From Paraperibacillus esterisolvens (GTDB lineage: Bacteria > Bacillota > Bacilli > Bacillales > DSM-1321): DNA of 64,000 nt. The notes beneath the pieces are model-generated. The model was given only the letters and a program-made list of their open reading frames with translations. It had not been told where the DNA came from and searched no databases. This document shows, piece after piece, positions 23,345 to 32,874 of the stretch. The translations under genes were made by a program, and so were the position numbers. Where the stretch lies: NCBI RefSeq assembly GCF_046237625.1, contig NZ_CP143545.1, forward strand, positions 2,480,001 through 2,544,000, in the 5' to 3' direction. How positions within the stretch are numbered: position 1 is the stretch's first letter; every line of letters begins with the position of its first letter.

Positions 23345-25093
23345 ATGCTTAAGGAAGCAGTTTATCATCGTCCAAAGAATAATTTTGCGTATGCATATGA
23401 CAATGAAACCATACATATTAGACTTCGCACCAAAAAAGATGATGTCGAAAAAGTAAACCTGATTTTCGGGGATCCTTATGTCTGGGAGGACGGAAGCTGG
23501 GTGACAGAATCCGTGCAGATGGAAAAGAACGGGAGCTCCGGCTTATTTGATTTTTGGTTCATTGCAGTCAAGCCTCCATATAGAAGGCTGAGATACGGTT
23601 TTGAGCTCTGCAGCGGCAGCGAAACCCTCATTTATTCTGAAAAAGGATTTCTGGATACTTTCCTGACAAATGATAATGCTTATTATTTTGTATTCCCATT
23701 CTTGAATCCTGCAGATGTATTTTCTGCTCCCGAATGGGTGAAGGATACGATCTGGTATCAGATTTTTCCTGAGCGATTTGGAAATGGCGATCCGTCTATC
23801 AATCCTGAAGGCGCCCTTCCATGGGGCAGTACAGAACCGAAGGTAAATAACTTTTTTGGGGGAGATTTTCAGGGAGTCATTGATCATCTCGATTATTTAG
23901 ATGAATTAGGGATCAACGGAATCTATTTCACCCCTATCTTTAAAGCAACTTCCAATCATAAGTATGACACCATCGATTATATGGAAATAGATCCCCAATT
24001 CGGCGATAAGGAGACCTTGAAGAGACTTGTCGATGAATGTCATAAGCGCGGTATCAGAATCATGCTTGATGCTGTATTTAATCATTCAGGCTTTCAATTC
24101 CCGCAGTGGCAGGATGTGCTGGAGAAAGGCGAGGCGTCACCATTTAAGGACTGGTTCCATGTGCGTGAATTCCCTATCGTCAATGAGCCGCCAAGCTTTG
24201 ATACATTCGCTTTCACTCCGGATATGCCAAAGCTGAACACTGAAAATGAAGAAGTAAGGGAATATCTTCTTGAAGTCGGCAGGTATTGGGCACGAGAATT
24301 TAATATTGACGGCTGGAGACTTGATGTTGCCAATGAAGTGGATCACGCCTTCTGGCGTGATTTCAGAAAAGAAGTAAAGGCCATAAATCCTGACATCTAT
24401 ATCCTCGGCGAAATCTGGCATGACTCTATGCCCTGGCTGCAGGGTGACCAATTCGACGCGGTGATGAATTACCTCTTTACGAACTCGGCCCTGAAATTCC
24501 TGGGATCCGCTGAAATGAATCCTGGCCAGTTTAAGAGTAACATCATTGAGCTTCAGAATATGTATCCGCAAAATGTAAATGAGGTTGCCTTCAATCTCCT
24601 TGACAGCCATGATACGCCTAGAATCATGACGGTCTGCGGCAATAATAAAGAAAAAGTGAAGCTCTTATATGTATTCCAGCTTTCCTTTACAGGATCTCCT
24701 TGTATTTATTATGGAGACGAGATAGGAATGGCCGGCAGCAATGATCCCGGGTGCCGTGCTTGTATGGAGTGGGATGAGGAAAATCAGGACAGAGATTTAT
24801 TTAAATTTGTCCAGCAATTGATTTCCCTGCGAAAATCAAATCCTGCATTTGGCAACCAAGGGAAGCTGGAATTTCTGGATGGCCAGGAAGAAAAGGGTAT
24901 TGTCATTTACACAAAGACACATGATGACCAAAAAATATTATTCATTCTTAATAGCTCAGCCGAACAAGTTTCTGTCAGCCTTCCGGAAAGCTTCACCGGC
25001 AGGAAGCTGAAAAGTCTGCTTGCGGATCATCCGGTTAAAATGGAGGATGACACCCTTCTTATTGGTCCGCATGGGTTTATAATTCTGCAATAG
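23345..25093 (+). CDS. yvdF: Neopullulanase / maltogenic amylase (GH13)
   Basis: 582-residue cytoplasmic enzyme hydrolysing maltodextrins and cyclodextrins. The N-terminal ~120 residues are a CBM34-type domain, followed by the catalytic barrel with all GH13 regions: DAVFNH (242-247), GWRLDVANEVDH with nucleophile Asp327, GEIWHD with acid/base Glu356, and LLDSHDTPR with Asp423. No signal peptide, consistent with hydrolysis after import by MalEFG. AAGGGAGG precedes the ATG; promoter, operator and terminator are all visible. The family name varies (neopullulanase, cyclomaltodextrinase, maltogenic amylase); sequence alone does not separate them. Confidence 0.93.
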   Translation: MLKEAVYHRPKNNFAYAYDNETIHIRLRTKKDDVEKVNLIFGDPYVWEDGSWVTESVQMEKNGSSGLFDFWFIAVKPPYRRLRYGFELCSGSETLIYSEKGFLDTFLTNDNAYYFVFPFLNPADVFSAPEWVKDTIWYQIFPERFGNGDPSINPEGALPWGSTEPKVNNFFGGDFQGVIDHLDYLDELGINGIYFTPIFKATSNHKYDTIDYMEIDPQFGDKETLKRLVDECHKRGIRIMLDAVFNHSGFQFPQWQDVLEKGEASPFKDWFHVREFPIVNEPPSFDTFAFTPDMPKLNTENEEVREYLLEVGRYWAREFNIDGWRLDVANEVDHAFWRDFRKEVKAINPDIYILGEIWHDSMPWLQGDQFDAVMNYLFTNSALKFLGSAEMNPGQFKSNIIELQNMYPQNVNEVAFNLLDSHDTPRIMTVCGNNKEKVKLLYVFQLSFTGSPCIYYGDEIGMAGSNDPGCRACMEWDEENQDRDLFKFVQQLISLRKSNPAFGNQGKLEFLDGQEEKGIVIYTKTHDDQKILFILNSSAEQVSVSLPESFTGRKLKSLLADHPVKMEDDTLLIGPHGFIILQ

Positions 25094-25096
25094 AAA

Positions 25097-25120
25097 AATG
25101 GGCCGCCGGCCCATTTTTTT
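25097..25120. terminator. Bidirectional terminator after the neopullulanase gene
   Basis: 8-bp stem AATGGGCC/GGCCCATT, 3-nt loop, seven T on the plus strand and TTTTTC on the minus strand. Confidence 0.85.
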
Positions 25121-25256
25121 ATTGCTTATCTTTCTTCTTTTCTTTTCGGTGTGATGCAACAGGTCCTGCTGCATCGCCGATTGTGTCAATCTTTCGTTTG
25201 TCGTCTGTTTCATATCGCCCGTCGATTAGATCCTGTTTCTTATTTTGGTCAGACAT
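25119..25256 (-). CDS. Charged 45-aa peptide
   Basis: MSDQNKKQDLIDGRYETDDKRK... ending KEKKKDKQ, 45 residues, hydrophilic and basic at the C-terminus. ATG at 25254-25256 has AAAGGAG about 9 nt upstream. Its stop codon lies inside the shared terminator. No family recognised; composition resembles other small disordered stress proteins. It is downstream of ykuS on the same strand but separated from it by a hairpin. Confidence 0.5.
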   Translation of the reverse strand: MSDQNKKQDLIDGRYETDDKRKIDTIGDAAGPVASHRKEKKKDKQ

Positions 25257-25277
25257 TTACAGCTGCTCCTTTCATGC

Positions 25278-25314
25278 AAAAAAGGCGGCGTGGACAAAAT
25301 ACTGTTCACTCCCC
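25278..25314 (-). terminator. Terminator of ykuS
   Basis: Stem GTGGAC/GTTCAC with imperfect outer GC pairing, followed on the minus strand by TTTTTT. Confidence 0.55.
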
Positions 25315-25321
25315 TTTATTT

Positions 25322-25564
25322 TTAACTCAGGCTGTTTTCGATATGGGAGCATACTTCTTCGGCAGTCAATCCGTTCGCTTCAATAACTGATCCTTGAATT
25401 GAAACATCGGCCATACCCATAACATTTGAATCCAGTCCGGTGATCACGCATGCATCGCACCCTGCCGCGTCCGATTCCTGTTTTAATTCAATTACTTCAT
25501 GGCCGCGCCCACGCAATGCTTCAGACACATTTGTCAACGACTGCTCTACACCTATCTTTGCCAT
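25322..25564 (-). CDS. ykuS: UPF0180 family protein YkuS
   Basis: 80 residues: AKIGVEQSLTNVSEALRGRGHEVIELKQE, CDACVITGLDSNVMGMADV and GSVIEANGLTAEEVC match the UPF0180/YkuS family, a small alpha/beta protein of unknown function in Bacilli. AAGGAGGTGTTAGC precedes the ATG. A candidate sigma-B promoter lies upstream. It is divergent from yueI. Confidence 0.85.
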   Translation of the reverse strand: MAKIGVEQSLTNVSEALRGRGHEVIELKQESDAAGCDACVITGLDSNVMGMADVSIQGSVIEANGLTAEEVCSHIENSLS

Positions 25565-25594
25565 GCTAACACCTCCTTAATTTGTAAGATGCCC

Positions 25595-25618
25595 TTACCC
25601 AATTAAAAATATTTACAC
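25595..25618 (-). promoter_or_regulatory. Candidate sigma-B promoter of ykuS
   Basis: On the minus strand GTGTAA, 12 nt, GGGTAA; one mismatch in the -35 and minimal spacing. Confidence 0.4.
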
Positions 25619-25702
25619 CGACTGTCCCTCCCGGCTGGTTAATTCCCGTTTAATTTGCAAACACATATACTATAACGATTATTTACTGTCAGGAGGGAAA
25701 CC

Positions 25703-26140
25703 ATGCCATCAGATAATGTGGATGATTATATCGAAAAAGGCATTTACGGGGAAAAGGAGCTGAAACCTGAAGAAAAGCGGATGTTTTTAGGCACCTTCCG
25801 CGAGAGGGTCATTGCAGCGCTATACAAAGGCCAGGTGGTTAAAAAGAATATTTACCCACAGATCCTTCAAGCCTGTAAAGAAAATAAAGATGCATCCTTA
25901 TTGCTGAACGGTGAAATGTCTTATACTCATCTAAGTAAATATGTGAAAGCGGCAAAAGAAGCAGGGATTTCCTATAAACTTGTATCAAACCTTGATCATG
26001 AAACAGACATTGGGCTGGTACTTGCCGCTCCATATGCAGTAGATGTAGAAGATATTTTCATAAAAGATACTCCCGATACATTCAAGCCAGTAACTGAAAA
26101 AAAGAAAAAAGGGCTTTTCTCTCTTTTTAAGAAAAAATAG
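25703..26140 (+). CDS. yueI: DUF1694 protein YueI
   Basis: 145 residues starting MPSDNVDDYIEKGIYGEKELKPEEKRMFLGTFRERV, with a central KNIYPQILQACKENKDASLLLNGEMSY and LVLAAPYAVDVEDI, the layout of the YueI/DUF1694 family (cytoplasmic, function unknown). The Lys-rich tail KKKKGLFSLFKKK may contact membrane or nucleic acid. TCAGGAGGGAAACC precedes the ATG. Single gene, divergent from ykuS. Confidence 0.85.
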   Translation: MPSDNVDDYIEKGIYGEKELKPEEKRMFLGTFRERVIAALYKGQVVKKNIYPQILQACKENKDASLLLNGEMSYTHLSKYVKAAKEAGISYKLVSNLDHETDIGLVLAAPYAVDVEDIFIKDTPDTFKPVTEKKKKGLFSLFKKK

Positions 26141-26163
26141 AGCAGTGCGTATCCGCACTGCTC
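26140..26163 (-). terminator. Terminator of the ABC exporter operon
   Basis: Perfect 10-bp stem GAGCAGTGCG/CGCACTGCTC, 4-nt loop, then TATTTTTTC on the minus strand. Confidence 0.8.
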
Positions 26164-26177
26164 CAGCCCATTATGGT

Positions 26178-27962
26178 TCAAACATGATTGAGGTAGACAT
26201 TCCCGCCGATTTCAGCTTCTCTTCTGAATAGCCTTGAGTACACACCATTTTGCGTATTGAGCAATTCCTCATGACTCCCCTCATTAACGACAACTCCATT
26301 CTCAATCACAACAATCCGGTTTGCAGAAAGAACGGTGGAAAGGCGGTGAGATATGATGATTACTGTCTGTTTCTTCCTTCTTGAAGCGACCGCCTTATTA
26401 ATTTGTGCCTCAGTAATTGGATCAAGCGCAGAGCTGGCTTCATCCAGGATCAGGAATGGAGCATTCCGCACCAGGGCACGCGCAAGTGACAGACGCTGTT
26501 TCTGTCCCCCCGAGAGCAGGCTGCCCCTTTCCCCTACATTAGTTTTGAGCCCCAGTGGGAGTGACTCGTAGTATTCCTTCAGCCCGCTGTCGTACAGCGC
26601 TCCAATGAGCTCTTCATCTGATGCCTCTTCCCTGGCCATCCGCAGATTTTCAGCAAGACTCCCGTTCCTGAGCTGGATATCCTGAGAGACGATAGCAAAT
26701 TGTGAACGAAGCCATCCTGCATTTAGTTCTCTGATATCCTGCCCGTCGATTAGAATCCTTCCCCTGTCTGCATCGTACAAGCGGAGGAGCAGATCAATGG
26801 TGGTGGATTTTCCTGAACCGCTTGGACCTACCAGGGCAATTGCTTCTCCCTGGCCTGCTTGGAAGGAGATGCTTCTCAATACGGGATCATTCTTGCCTGG
26901 ATAAGTAAATCCTACGTTCTCGAAGGTGAGTGTTCCCTTCAGGCCGCTGATTGTCCTTCCAGTCTCCGTCTCTGCCGCTGAAGTTTCTTCTGCCAGAAGC
27001 AGTTCTGAACGGTCCAGGGCAGGGCCGGTTCTCCTTACAGAAAGCCAATTACGCAGAAGCCTCTGAATTTCATTGGCAGCAATGGTTACAAGACCGCCTG
27101 CAGTCAGCATCTGCCCGGTTGTAAGAGCTTCGTCCCAGATAAGGAAGACACTTATGCCATATACAGCAGCAAGGACAAATCCATTGAAACTTCCTATAAC
27201 CACCACAGATTTCATCCTGGCGATCAGCTCAAGCCTCGCTTCCTTTACATAGGATCTGCGGATTTCTGCTACGCTGTCCACTTCGTTATCTGAAACACCA
27301 AGCACCCGGGACAAGTGTATGCCTGTCACAGATTCACGCAGGCGCTCGAGGTATCTTGATGCCTCCCTCCTTGCATCTGCTGATGCCGTTCTCATTTTTG
27401 AACCGGCAAGGTTGGATGTGCAGTAGAACAGGACGCCCAGGACAACACTTGCAAGCATTAAATAAGGATGTATCCATAAAAGCACTATGCTGTATAAAAT
27501 GACCCCCTGGCAGGCGGCCATGAATGTTGAACCTTCCCATGCCAGAAAATTATGGAGAGTATCCGGATCATCGGTTACCCTGGCCAGCAGCTCCCCTGTC
27601 TGGCTGTTGTGGAAATACGAATAAGGCAGTACCTGTAAGTGGCTGAACAGGCGCAGCTTCTGCCAGTTCGTGACGGATTTTGCAACATGGTGGCAAAAGT
27701 ACTCATCAATGACCATAAGGGTCAGATCAATGACTGCAGCAAATACCAGAAGCGACATAAGCCCCCAGAGCAGCCCGTTTGACTCATTTGGGATGATTGA
27801 ATCCACCAGCCAGCTTAAAGCAAGCGTTGGGATAAGAGCTGAAAAAACCTGGCTGACGGCAATGACGAATGAATCAGCGAACACCCATTTCTTGTGGGGC
27901 TTTAAAAATTGGATGACCCGTCTGCCGTCTCCGGCTTTTTTTGGCAGCTCGGATTGTTTCAT
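26178..27962 (-). CDS. ABC exporter half-transporter, subunit 2
   Basis: 594 residues: an N-terminal six-helix type IV exporter membrane domain (about 30-310) and a C-terminal nucleotide-binding domain with Walker A GPSGSGKST, signature LLSGGQKQR, Walker B FLILDE and the switch ISHR. Its ATG overlaps the stop of the upstream half-transporter (4 bp), so the two probably form a heterodimer like BmrC/BmrD (YheI/YheH). Both nucleotide sites look catalytically complete, unlike many heterodimeric exporters. Likely drug or lipid export; substrate unknown. Confidence 0.88.
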   Translation of the reverse strand: MKQSELPKKAGDGRRVIQFLKPHKKWVFADSFVIAVSQVFSALIPTLALSWLVDSIIPNESNGLLWGLMSLLVFAAVIDLTLMVIDEYFCHHVAKSVTNWQKLRLFSHLQVLPYSYFHNSQTGELLARVTDDPDTLHNFLAWEGSTFMAACQGVILYSIVLLWIHPYLMLASVVLGVLFYCTSNLAGSKMRTASADARREASRYLERLRESVTGIHLSRVLGVSDNEVDSVAEIRRSYVKEARLELIARMKSVVVIGSFNGFVLAAVYGISVFLIWDEALTTGQMLTAGGLVTIAANEIQRLLRNWLSVRRTGPALDRSELLLAEETSAAETETGRTISGLKGTLTFENVGFTYPGKNDPVLRSISFQAGQGEAIALVGPSGSGKSTTIDLLLRLYDADRGRILIDGQDIRELNAGWLRSQFAIVSQDIQLRNGSLAENLRMAREEASDEELIGALYDSGLKEYYESLPLGLKTNVGERGSLLSGGQKQRLSLARALVRNAPFLILDEASSALDPITEAQINKAVASRRKKQTVIIISHRLSTVLSANRIVVIENGVVVNEGSHEELLNTQNGVYSRLFRREAEIGGNVYLNHV

Positions 27963-29698
27963 ATGGCACTCTCCTTTTCAAGCTCACTGTATTGAGCCAT
28001 ATACAATTGATAATACTTGCCCTTTCTTGCAAGCAATTCTTCATGTGTGCCTTCTTCGGCAACCTTGCCTGCATCAAGCAGCAGAATCTTATCAGCATCC
28101 CTGACAGTGACGAGCCTGTGTGCAATCGTGATGGCCGTCCTCCCTGGAATAAGCTGCTCAAGCGAAGCCTGGACGCGCTCTTCTGTTTCCCCATCGAGAG
28201 AGGAAGTGGCTTCATCAAAAATCAGGATGGGAGGATGGCGCAGTATGGCACGTGCCAGCGCTACTCTCTGCCTCTGTCCTCCGGACAGCTTTAGGCCCCT
28301 TTCTCCGACCAGAGTCTCATAGCCGTCCTGCAGAGAATGAATGAGCCCTGTCAGACCCGCCGCTTCACATGCCTGATCCAGCTCTTCCTGCTCTGCTTCC
28401 GGCCGTCCATATAGAAGGTTTTTTCTTAAGGTGGTGTTCAGCAGGAAGGTTTCCTGTGAAACCACCCCTACTTGGCGCCGGAAGGAGTTACGGTCATGCT
28501 CATATAAATTTTTTCTATCGATATGTACGGTCCCCCGGTCAGGATTATAAAGGCCTAGCAGGATCTGGATCAGGGTGCTCTTGCCTCCCCCGCTTGTTCC
28601 CACTATGCCGATATGACTTCCTGCCGCTACCTGAAGGTCCATACCCTTTAAAACGTAATCTTCCTTTCCAGGATATTTGAACCATATATCCTTCATGGAG
28701 ATATGCCCCTCAATCATACCGAATTGGGGCAGGGAATCACTATGCTCCTGTGGAAGATCAAAGTATTCATAAATCCTTTGCAGGGCGGGTATGGCCTGCT
28801 GAATGACCAGGGCATTCTCAGCAAGTGACCTGACAGGCATAAACATGATGGGAATAAAGCTTAGAACTGCCACCAGCGTTCCAATTGTAATCTGGTTTTG
28901 CCATACTGACAAACCGCCAACAAGCATGACAACCCCTGGGGTTGCAATGTTGAACAGATTTCCCAGGCGCCAGTTGACCTTGCCAAGCAATGCCAGCTTA
29001 ATGGAGAACTCCTTCCATTTAGAAAGCTTCCCGGCCTGGGCCTTGATTTCCTGATCCTGAGTCTGAAATGTCCTGACCAGCCGGATGGATTCAATGCTTT
29101 CCTGCAAATGGCTGTACATATCAGCGCTCATGTCCCGCTGTACAGCTCCCATCTTCCTTACCCTGGTCCCCAGCTTAAATGACGGATACAGATAGACGGC
29201 AAACACACACACCATTACGGCTGCAGCCGGCCAATAAAGCGGGATGACCGCGGAGAATGCAGCAATTGCACTTATGAATTGCTGAACGAAACGGGGGATT
29301 ACTGTATTATTCAGATTCTGAATGGATTCCACATCATGTGTCAGCCTGAAAAGCATATCTCCCCTTGGAGTTGTCGTAAAAAAAGACATCGGTGTCTTGT
29401 GCAGACGTCTGAATGCCCTAAGCTGCATGTCTGTTATAACATCCAGGCCTATTCTAACCTGAAGAAGTTCCTGCAGGGACTCGAACAGCACCTTGAAAAG
29501 AAAAGAGACCATTACCCCTGCAATCATCCATCCAAGTACCTGCCCCGAAATGCCAGACACGATTCCATCTACAATCTTACCGGTCAAAATGGGCGGGAAA
29601 ATGGTGAAGGCACCACCGACCAGCGAGCAGATGAATGCTATAACCAGCCCTTTCCAATAGGCTTTAAAGTGCTGCAGCGTTTCTTTTAATAATTTCAT
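27959..29698 (-). CDS. ABC exporter half-transporter, subunit 1
   Basis: 579 residues with the same architecture: membrane domain (about 15-300), Walker A GTSGGGKST, Q-loop VVSQETF, signature KLSGGQRQR, Walker B ILIFDE, switch IAHR. GGGGGG lies before the ATG. First gene of the two-gene unit; overlaps the second by ATGA. Most similar in outline to YheI/BmrC-type multidrug exporters. No attenuator peptide like BmrB is evident upstream. Confidence 0.88.
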   Translation of the reverse strand: MKLLKETLQHFKAYWKGLVIAFICSLVGGAFTIFPPILTGKIVDGIVSGISGQVLGWMIAGVMVSFLFKVLFESLQELLQVRIGLDVITDMQLRAFRRLHKTPMSFFTTTPRGDMLFRLTHDVESIQNLNNTVIPRFVQQFISAIAAFSAVIPLYWPAAAVMVCVFAVYLYPSFKLGTRVRKMGAVQRDMSADMYSHLQESIESIRLVRTFQTQDQEIKAQAGKLSKWKEFSIKLALLGKVNWRLGNLFNIATPGVVMLVGGLSVWQNQITIGTLVAVLSFIPIMFMPVRSLAENALVIQQAIPALQRIYEYFDLPQEHSDSLPQFGMIEGHISMKDIWFKYPGKEDYVLKGMDLQVAAGSHIGIVGTSGGGKSTLIQILLGLYNPDRGTVHIDRKNLYEHDRNSFRRQVGVVSQETFLLNTTLRKNLLYGRPEAEQEELDQACEAAGLTGLIHSLQDGYETLVGERGLKLSGGQRQRVALARAILRHPPILIFDEATSSLDGETEERVQASLEQLIPGRTAITIAHRLVTVRDADKILLLDAGKVAEEGTHEELLARKGKYYQLYMAQYSELEKESAI

Positions 29699-29872
29699 TT
29701 TGTACCCCCCTTTTACAGCACAGAGCTATATTTTACTATATATTTGAAAAATTTTCATTATTATATAAGTTAAAAAGACACAGCCATCACCCGCCATATC
29801 ATCTTTATTAAGGCCGGCAGGCACATGGTATGCTAAACTAAAACCATCTTATAAAAAAAGGCAGGGATTCCA

Positions 29873-31816
29873 GTGAGCTCAATCATTGCAGCGGATATAT
29901 ACCGGCTTTTTTCGGTCACAGACCCACAGCTTTCACCCGATGGAAAAAGAGCCGCATTTGTCAAAACGATTGCTGATGAAGCAGCGAATACATATGTTTC
30001 ACATATCCATATCATGAATCTGGCCGACAGACAATCCATTCAGTGGACCTTTGGCAGCAGCCGGAATCAAACACCCAGATGGTCGCCCGACGGGAGGAAA
30101 ATAGCCTTCGTATCTGACAGAAGCGGCAAAAACCAGCTATATGTCATGGCTACAGCCGGCGGTGAGCCGGAGTGCCTGACAGATTTTCCTGAGGGAGCCG
30201 GCAGCATAGTCTGGTCTCCGTGTTCAAAGAAAATACTGAGTTCTGCCCGTGTCAAGTTTCTGTATGCTCAAAGAGAAGCTATTTTTAAAAAATATGAAGA
30301 TCTTAAGATTAAATCGGATGCTTCCGGTTATGAGGATGGAAAAAAACAGCAGCTGTTCCTCGTAAACCTGGATACAAATGAATGCACTCAAATAACAAAC
30401 GGCGAATATGACAGCAGTCCTTCCAGCTGGTCTCCGGACGGAGAATGGATCACCTTCCATGCAAGCGGTAAACACACTAAAGAGTTCCATCCAGGCTCTG
30501 ATATATATTCAATACATACTGAAAATTTTGAGATAACCAGACTTACCCCGGAAGGTGGATTTTTTACAGAAGCAGCCTGGTCGCCGGACAGCCGATACCT
30601 TGCCATGACCGGCCATGCCGGGGAGTATAAGAGTGCTACACTGCCTAAAATCTGGCTCTTTGACTCCCACCATAAAGAAGTTACATGTCTTACACCCTAT
30701 TGGGATGAATTTGCCGGCGACACTGCTATTGGAGATTTCCATATAGGCAGTTCAGAGACAGGTATAAAATGGACAGACGACAGTTGCGGCTTTTATTTCA
30801 TCTCATCAGGAAGGGGAAGCACATCCATTTATTATGGAAACATAGAGGGTGCGATCTATCCTTCAAGGGTCGAAGCCGAACACATTTATGGTTTTTCGAT
30901 CAATGGCAGCACCCATGAGGCAGTGATTGCCGTCAGCAGACCTGACAGTCCAGGTGAGCTTTATCATCTTAATCTCACAAATGGGAATTTGGAGCAGCTG
31001 ACCTTTGTGAATCATGCCTTCCTAAAGGATAAAAAAATGAACACACCCGAACCTTTCTCCTGGACTTCAGGCGGACAGGAGCTGCACGGCTGGCTCTTAA
31101 AGCCATTGGACTGCGAAGAAGGCCGAAAGTATCCGCTTATTCTGGAAATTCACGGCGGACCCCATGCCATGTATGCCAATACTTATTATCATGAATTCCA
31201 GACACTCGCTTCCCAGGGATATGCAGTTCTTTATACAAATCCACGGGGAAGCCAAGGGTACGGGCAGGATTTTGCGGATGCTGTAAGGGGGGATTATGGC
31301 GGACGTGATTATGAGGACCTGATGAGTGCTGTCGATCATGTACTTGGAGTCTATGATTTCATTGACCACGAACGGATCGGGGTAACCGGGGGCAGTTATG
31401 GCGGGTTTATGACCAACTGGATCATCGGACGGAATGATCGTTTTAAGGCGGCTGTCTCCCAGCGATGCATCAGCAACTGGATAAGTTTTTATGGAGTAAG
31501 TGATATCGGATATTATTTCACCGAGTGGGAATTGAAAGGAAATGTGATGGATGACCCGGAACTTCTCTGGGAGCATTCCCCTTTAAAATACGTCTCGAAG
31601 GTGGAAACGCCGCTCCTCCTCCTGCATGGGGAAAATGATTATAGATGCCCCGTTCAGCAGGCGGAAGAATTTTACGCGGCTTTGAAAAGACAGCAAAAGG
31701 AAGTATGCCTGATCACTTATCCAGGGGAAAACCATGAAATTACACGGAGCGGCAAGCCGCATGCAAGAATCCATCATATCGAGCAGATCCTAAATTGGTT
31801 TCTAACACATGTTTGA
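29873..31816 (+). CDS. yuxL: S9 family peptidase (acylaminoacyl-peptidase type, YuxL)
   Basis: 647 residues: an N-terminal beta-propeller of WD40-like PD40 blades (repeated SPDGKRAAFV / WSPDGRKIAFVS motifs) and a C-terminal prolyl-oligopeptidase alpha/beta hydrolase. The catalytic triad is readable: Ser508 in GGSYGG, Asp589 in HGENDYRCP and His621 in PGENHE. GTG at 29873 is the start, with GGCAGGG upstream. No signal peptide, so a cytosolic oligopeptidase. Single gene; a bidirectional hairpin lies downstream. Confidence 0.9.
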   Translation: MSSIIAADIYRLFSVTDPQLSPDGKRAAFVKTIADEAANTYVSHIHIMNLADRQSIQWTFGSSRNQTPRWSPDGRKIAFVSDRSGKNQLYVMATAGGEPECLTDFPEGAGSIVWSPCSKKILSSARVKFLYAQREAIFKKYEDLKIKSDASGYEDGKKQQLFLVNLDTNECTQITNGEYDSSPSSWSPDGEWITFHASGKHTKEFHPGSDIYSIHTENFEITRLTPEGGFFTEAAWSPDSRYLAMTGHAGEYKSATLPKIWLFDSHHKEVTCLTPYWDEFAGDTAIGDFHIGSSETGIKWTDDSCGFYFISSGRGSTSIYYGNIEGAIYPSRVEAEHIYGFSINGSTHEAVIAVSRPDSPGELYHLNLTNGNLEQLTFVNHAFLKDKKMNTPEPFSWTSGGQELHGWLLKPLDCEEGRKYPLILEIHGGPHAMYANTYYHEFQTLASQGYAVLYTNPRGSQGYGQDFADAVRGDYGGRDYEDLMSAVDHVLGVYDFIDHERIGVTGGSYGGFMTNWIIGRNDRFKAAVSQRCISNWISFYGVSDIGYYFTEWELKGNVMDDPELLWEHSPLKYVSKVETPLLLLHGENDYRCPVQQAEEFYAALKRQQKEVCLITYPGENHEITRSGKPHARIHHIEQILNWFLTHV

Positions 31817-31954
31817 TTAAGCTGGATTTGATACGTGTTTTTAGTCTTCTATTAATCCTGGATCTCATAAAGGAAAGTACTTAAAAGTACATGTTAATCA
31901 ACCGATCGGAATGCTGATGAAAGCGGAAATGCCATTAAGCAGGTCTAATAAAGA

Positions 31955-32003
31955 AAGAGGCGTCTCACAGGCTGGATATAACCGCCTGATGAGTCTGCCT
32001 CTT
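31955..32003. terminator. Bidirectional terminator between yuxL and the lipase gene
   Basis: AAGAGGC/GCCTCTT outer stem with inner TCA and CAGGC/GCCTG pairing; TTTTCGTT on the plus strand and TTTCTTTATT on the minus strand. Confidence 0.7.
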
Positions 32004-32007
32004 TTCG

Positions 32008-32640
32008 TTAATTTGTATTCTGGCCTCCGCCATTTAGTCCTTCTTTAATCAATTCGTTAACCCTGCTGTTGAAAATAAGACTGATATGTCCTACTCCATC
32101 AATCTGTACGTTCTTCCCCCCTTCTAATTGCGACAGACCATTTGTCACAATCATGTCCGCAGAAGAGAAAATCGATGTATACAGGATTTTTTGATTCGGG
32201 TCTGTTCCAGGCAGTGCTTTATTTGTGACAAGACCGTTCGCGCCGCCTAGAGTGACTACATTGCCAATTTTGTCGCCGCCATCCAGATTTTTAATATAAT
32301 AGAGTGTATTTGCGCCGCCCATGCTGTGTGCAACAATATCCACTTTATCTGCTCCGGTTTCTTTCAGTACCTTTTTTACAAATTGAGATAATACAGGTGC
32401 ATTATTGGTGTTTGTTCCTGATTTATCCCAAAAATCCACAGCATATATTTCATCCTTTGACCAGCCTTCAGATACCAGATAAGATTTAACCGCTTCAAAA
32501 TTGGATGATGATCCTGTTATTCCGTGTACCATGACTACAGGGTTATGAGTGGCTGCCGCTTTTGATTCTCCCGGGTGGAATGCCAGCAAAGATAAAGTAC
32601 TCATGAAGCAAATCAAAAAAGCCGTTAAAACTCTTTTCAT
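32008..32640 (-). CDS. Secreted triacylglycerol lipase (LipA/LipB, family I.4)
   Basis: 210 residues, starting at ATG 32638-32640 after GGAGGGG. A signal peptide (MKRVLTAFLICFMSTLSLLAFHPGESKAAA) would be cleaved near residue 28. The mature ~180-residue minimal alpha/beta hydrolase has NPVVMVHGITGSSSNF (oxyanion), nucleophile Ser106 in the AHSMGG variant typical of Bacillus lipases, Asp162 in SSADMIV and His185 in GVGHISLI. It resembles LipA/EstB of B. subtilis. Secreted single-gene unit. Confidence 0.93.
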   Translation of the reverse strand: MKRVLTAFLICFMSTLSLLAFHPGESKAAATHNPVVMVHGITGSSSNFEAVKSYLVSEGWSKDEIYAVDFWDKSGTNTNNAPVLSQFVKKVLKETGADKVDIVAHSMGGANTLYYIKNLDGGDKIGNVVTLGGANGLVTNKALPGTDPNQKILYTSIFSSADMIVTNGLSQLEGGKNVQIDGVGHISLIFNSRVNELIKEGLNGGGQNTN

Positions 32641-32808
32641 TCTTTTCCCCTCCGATTTACAATAATATTTATGCATCGGTTTTTCCATCATTCAGTTAGG
32701 TTTCGCCAGTTCAATTATTATACTAACATAATTAAAATAAAGATTAAACCTGGAAATTACCTCCTGCTGCATTACACCCGCTTTCCCGCTGTGAGTAAGA
32801 TCCCCAGA

Positions 32809-32870
32809 AAAAAATCAAAAAAATAGAAGCAGTTTTACGATGTCCGCCTGACATCATGAAACTGCTTCTA
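32809..32870 (-). terminator. Terminator of the TerD-TerB fusion gene
   Basis: AGAAGCAGTTT...AAACTGCTTCT long stem with inner GATGTC/GACATC, followed on the minus strand by ATTTTTTTGATTTTTTT. Confidence 0.8.
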
Positions 32871-32874
32871 TAAT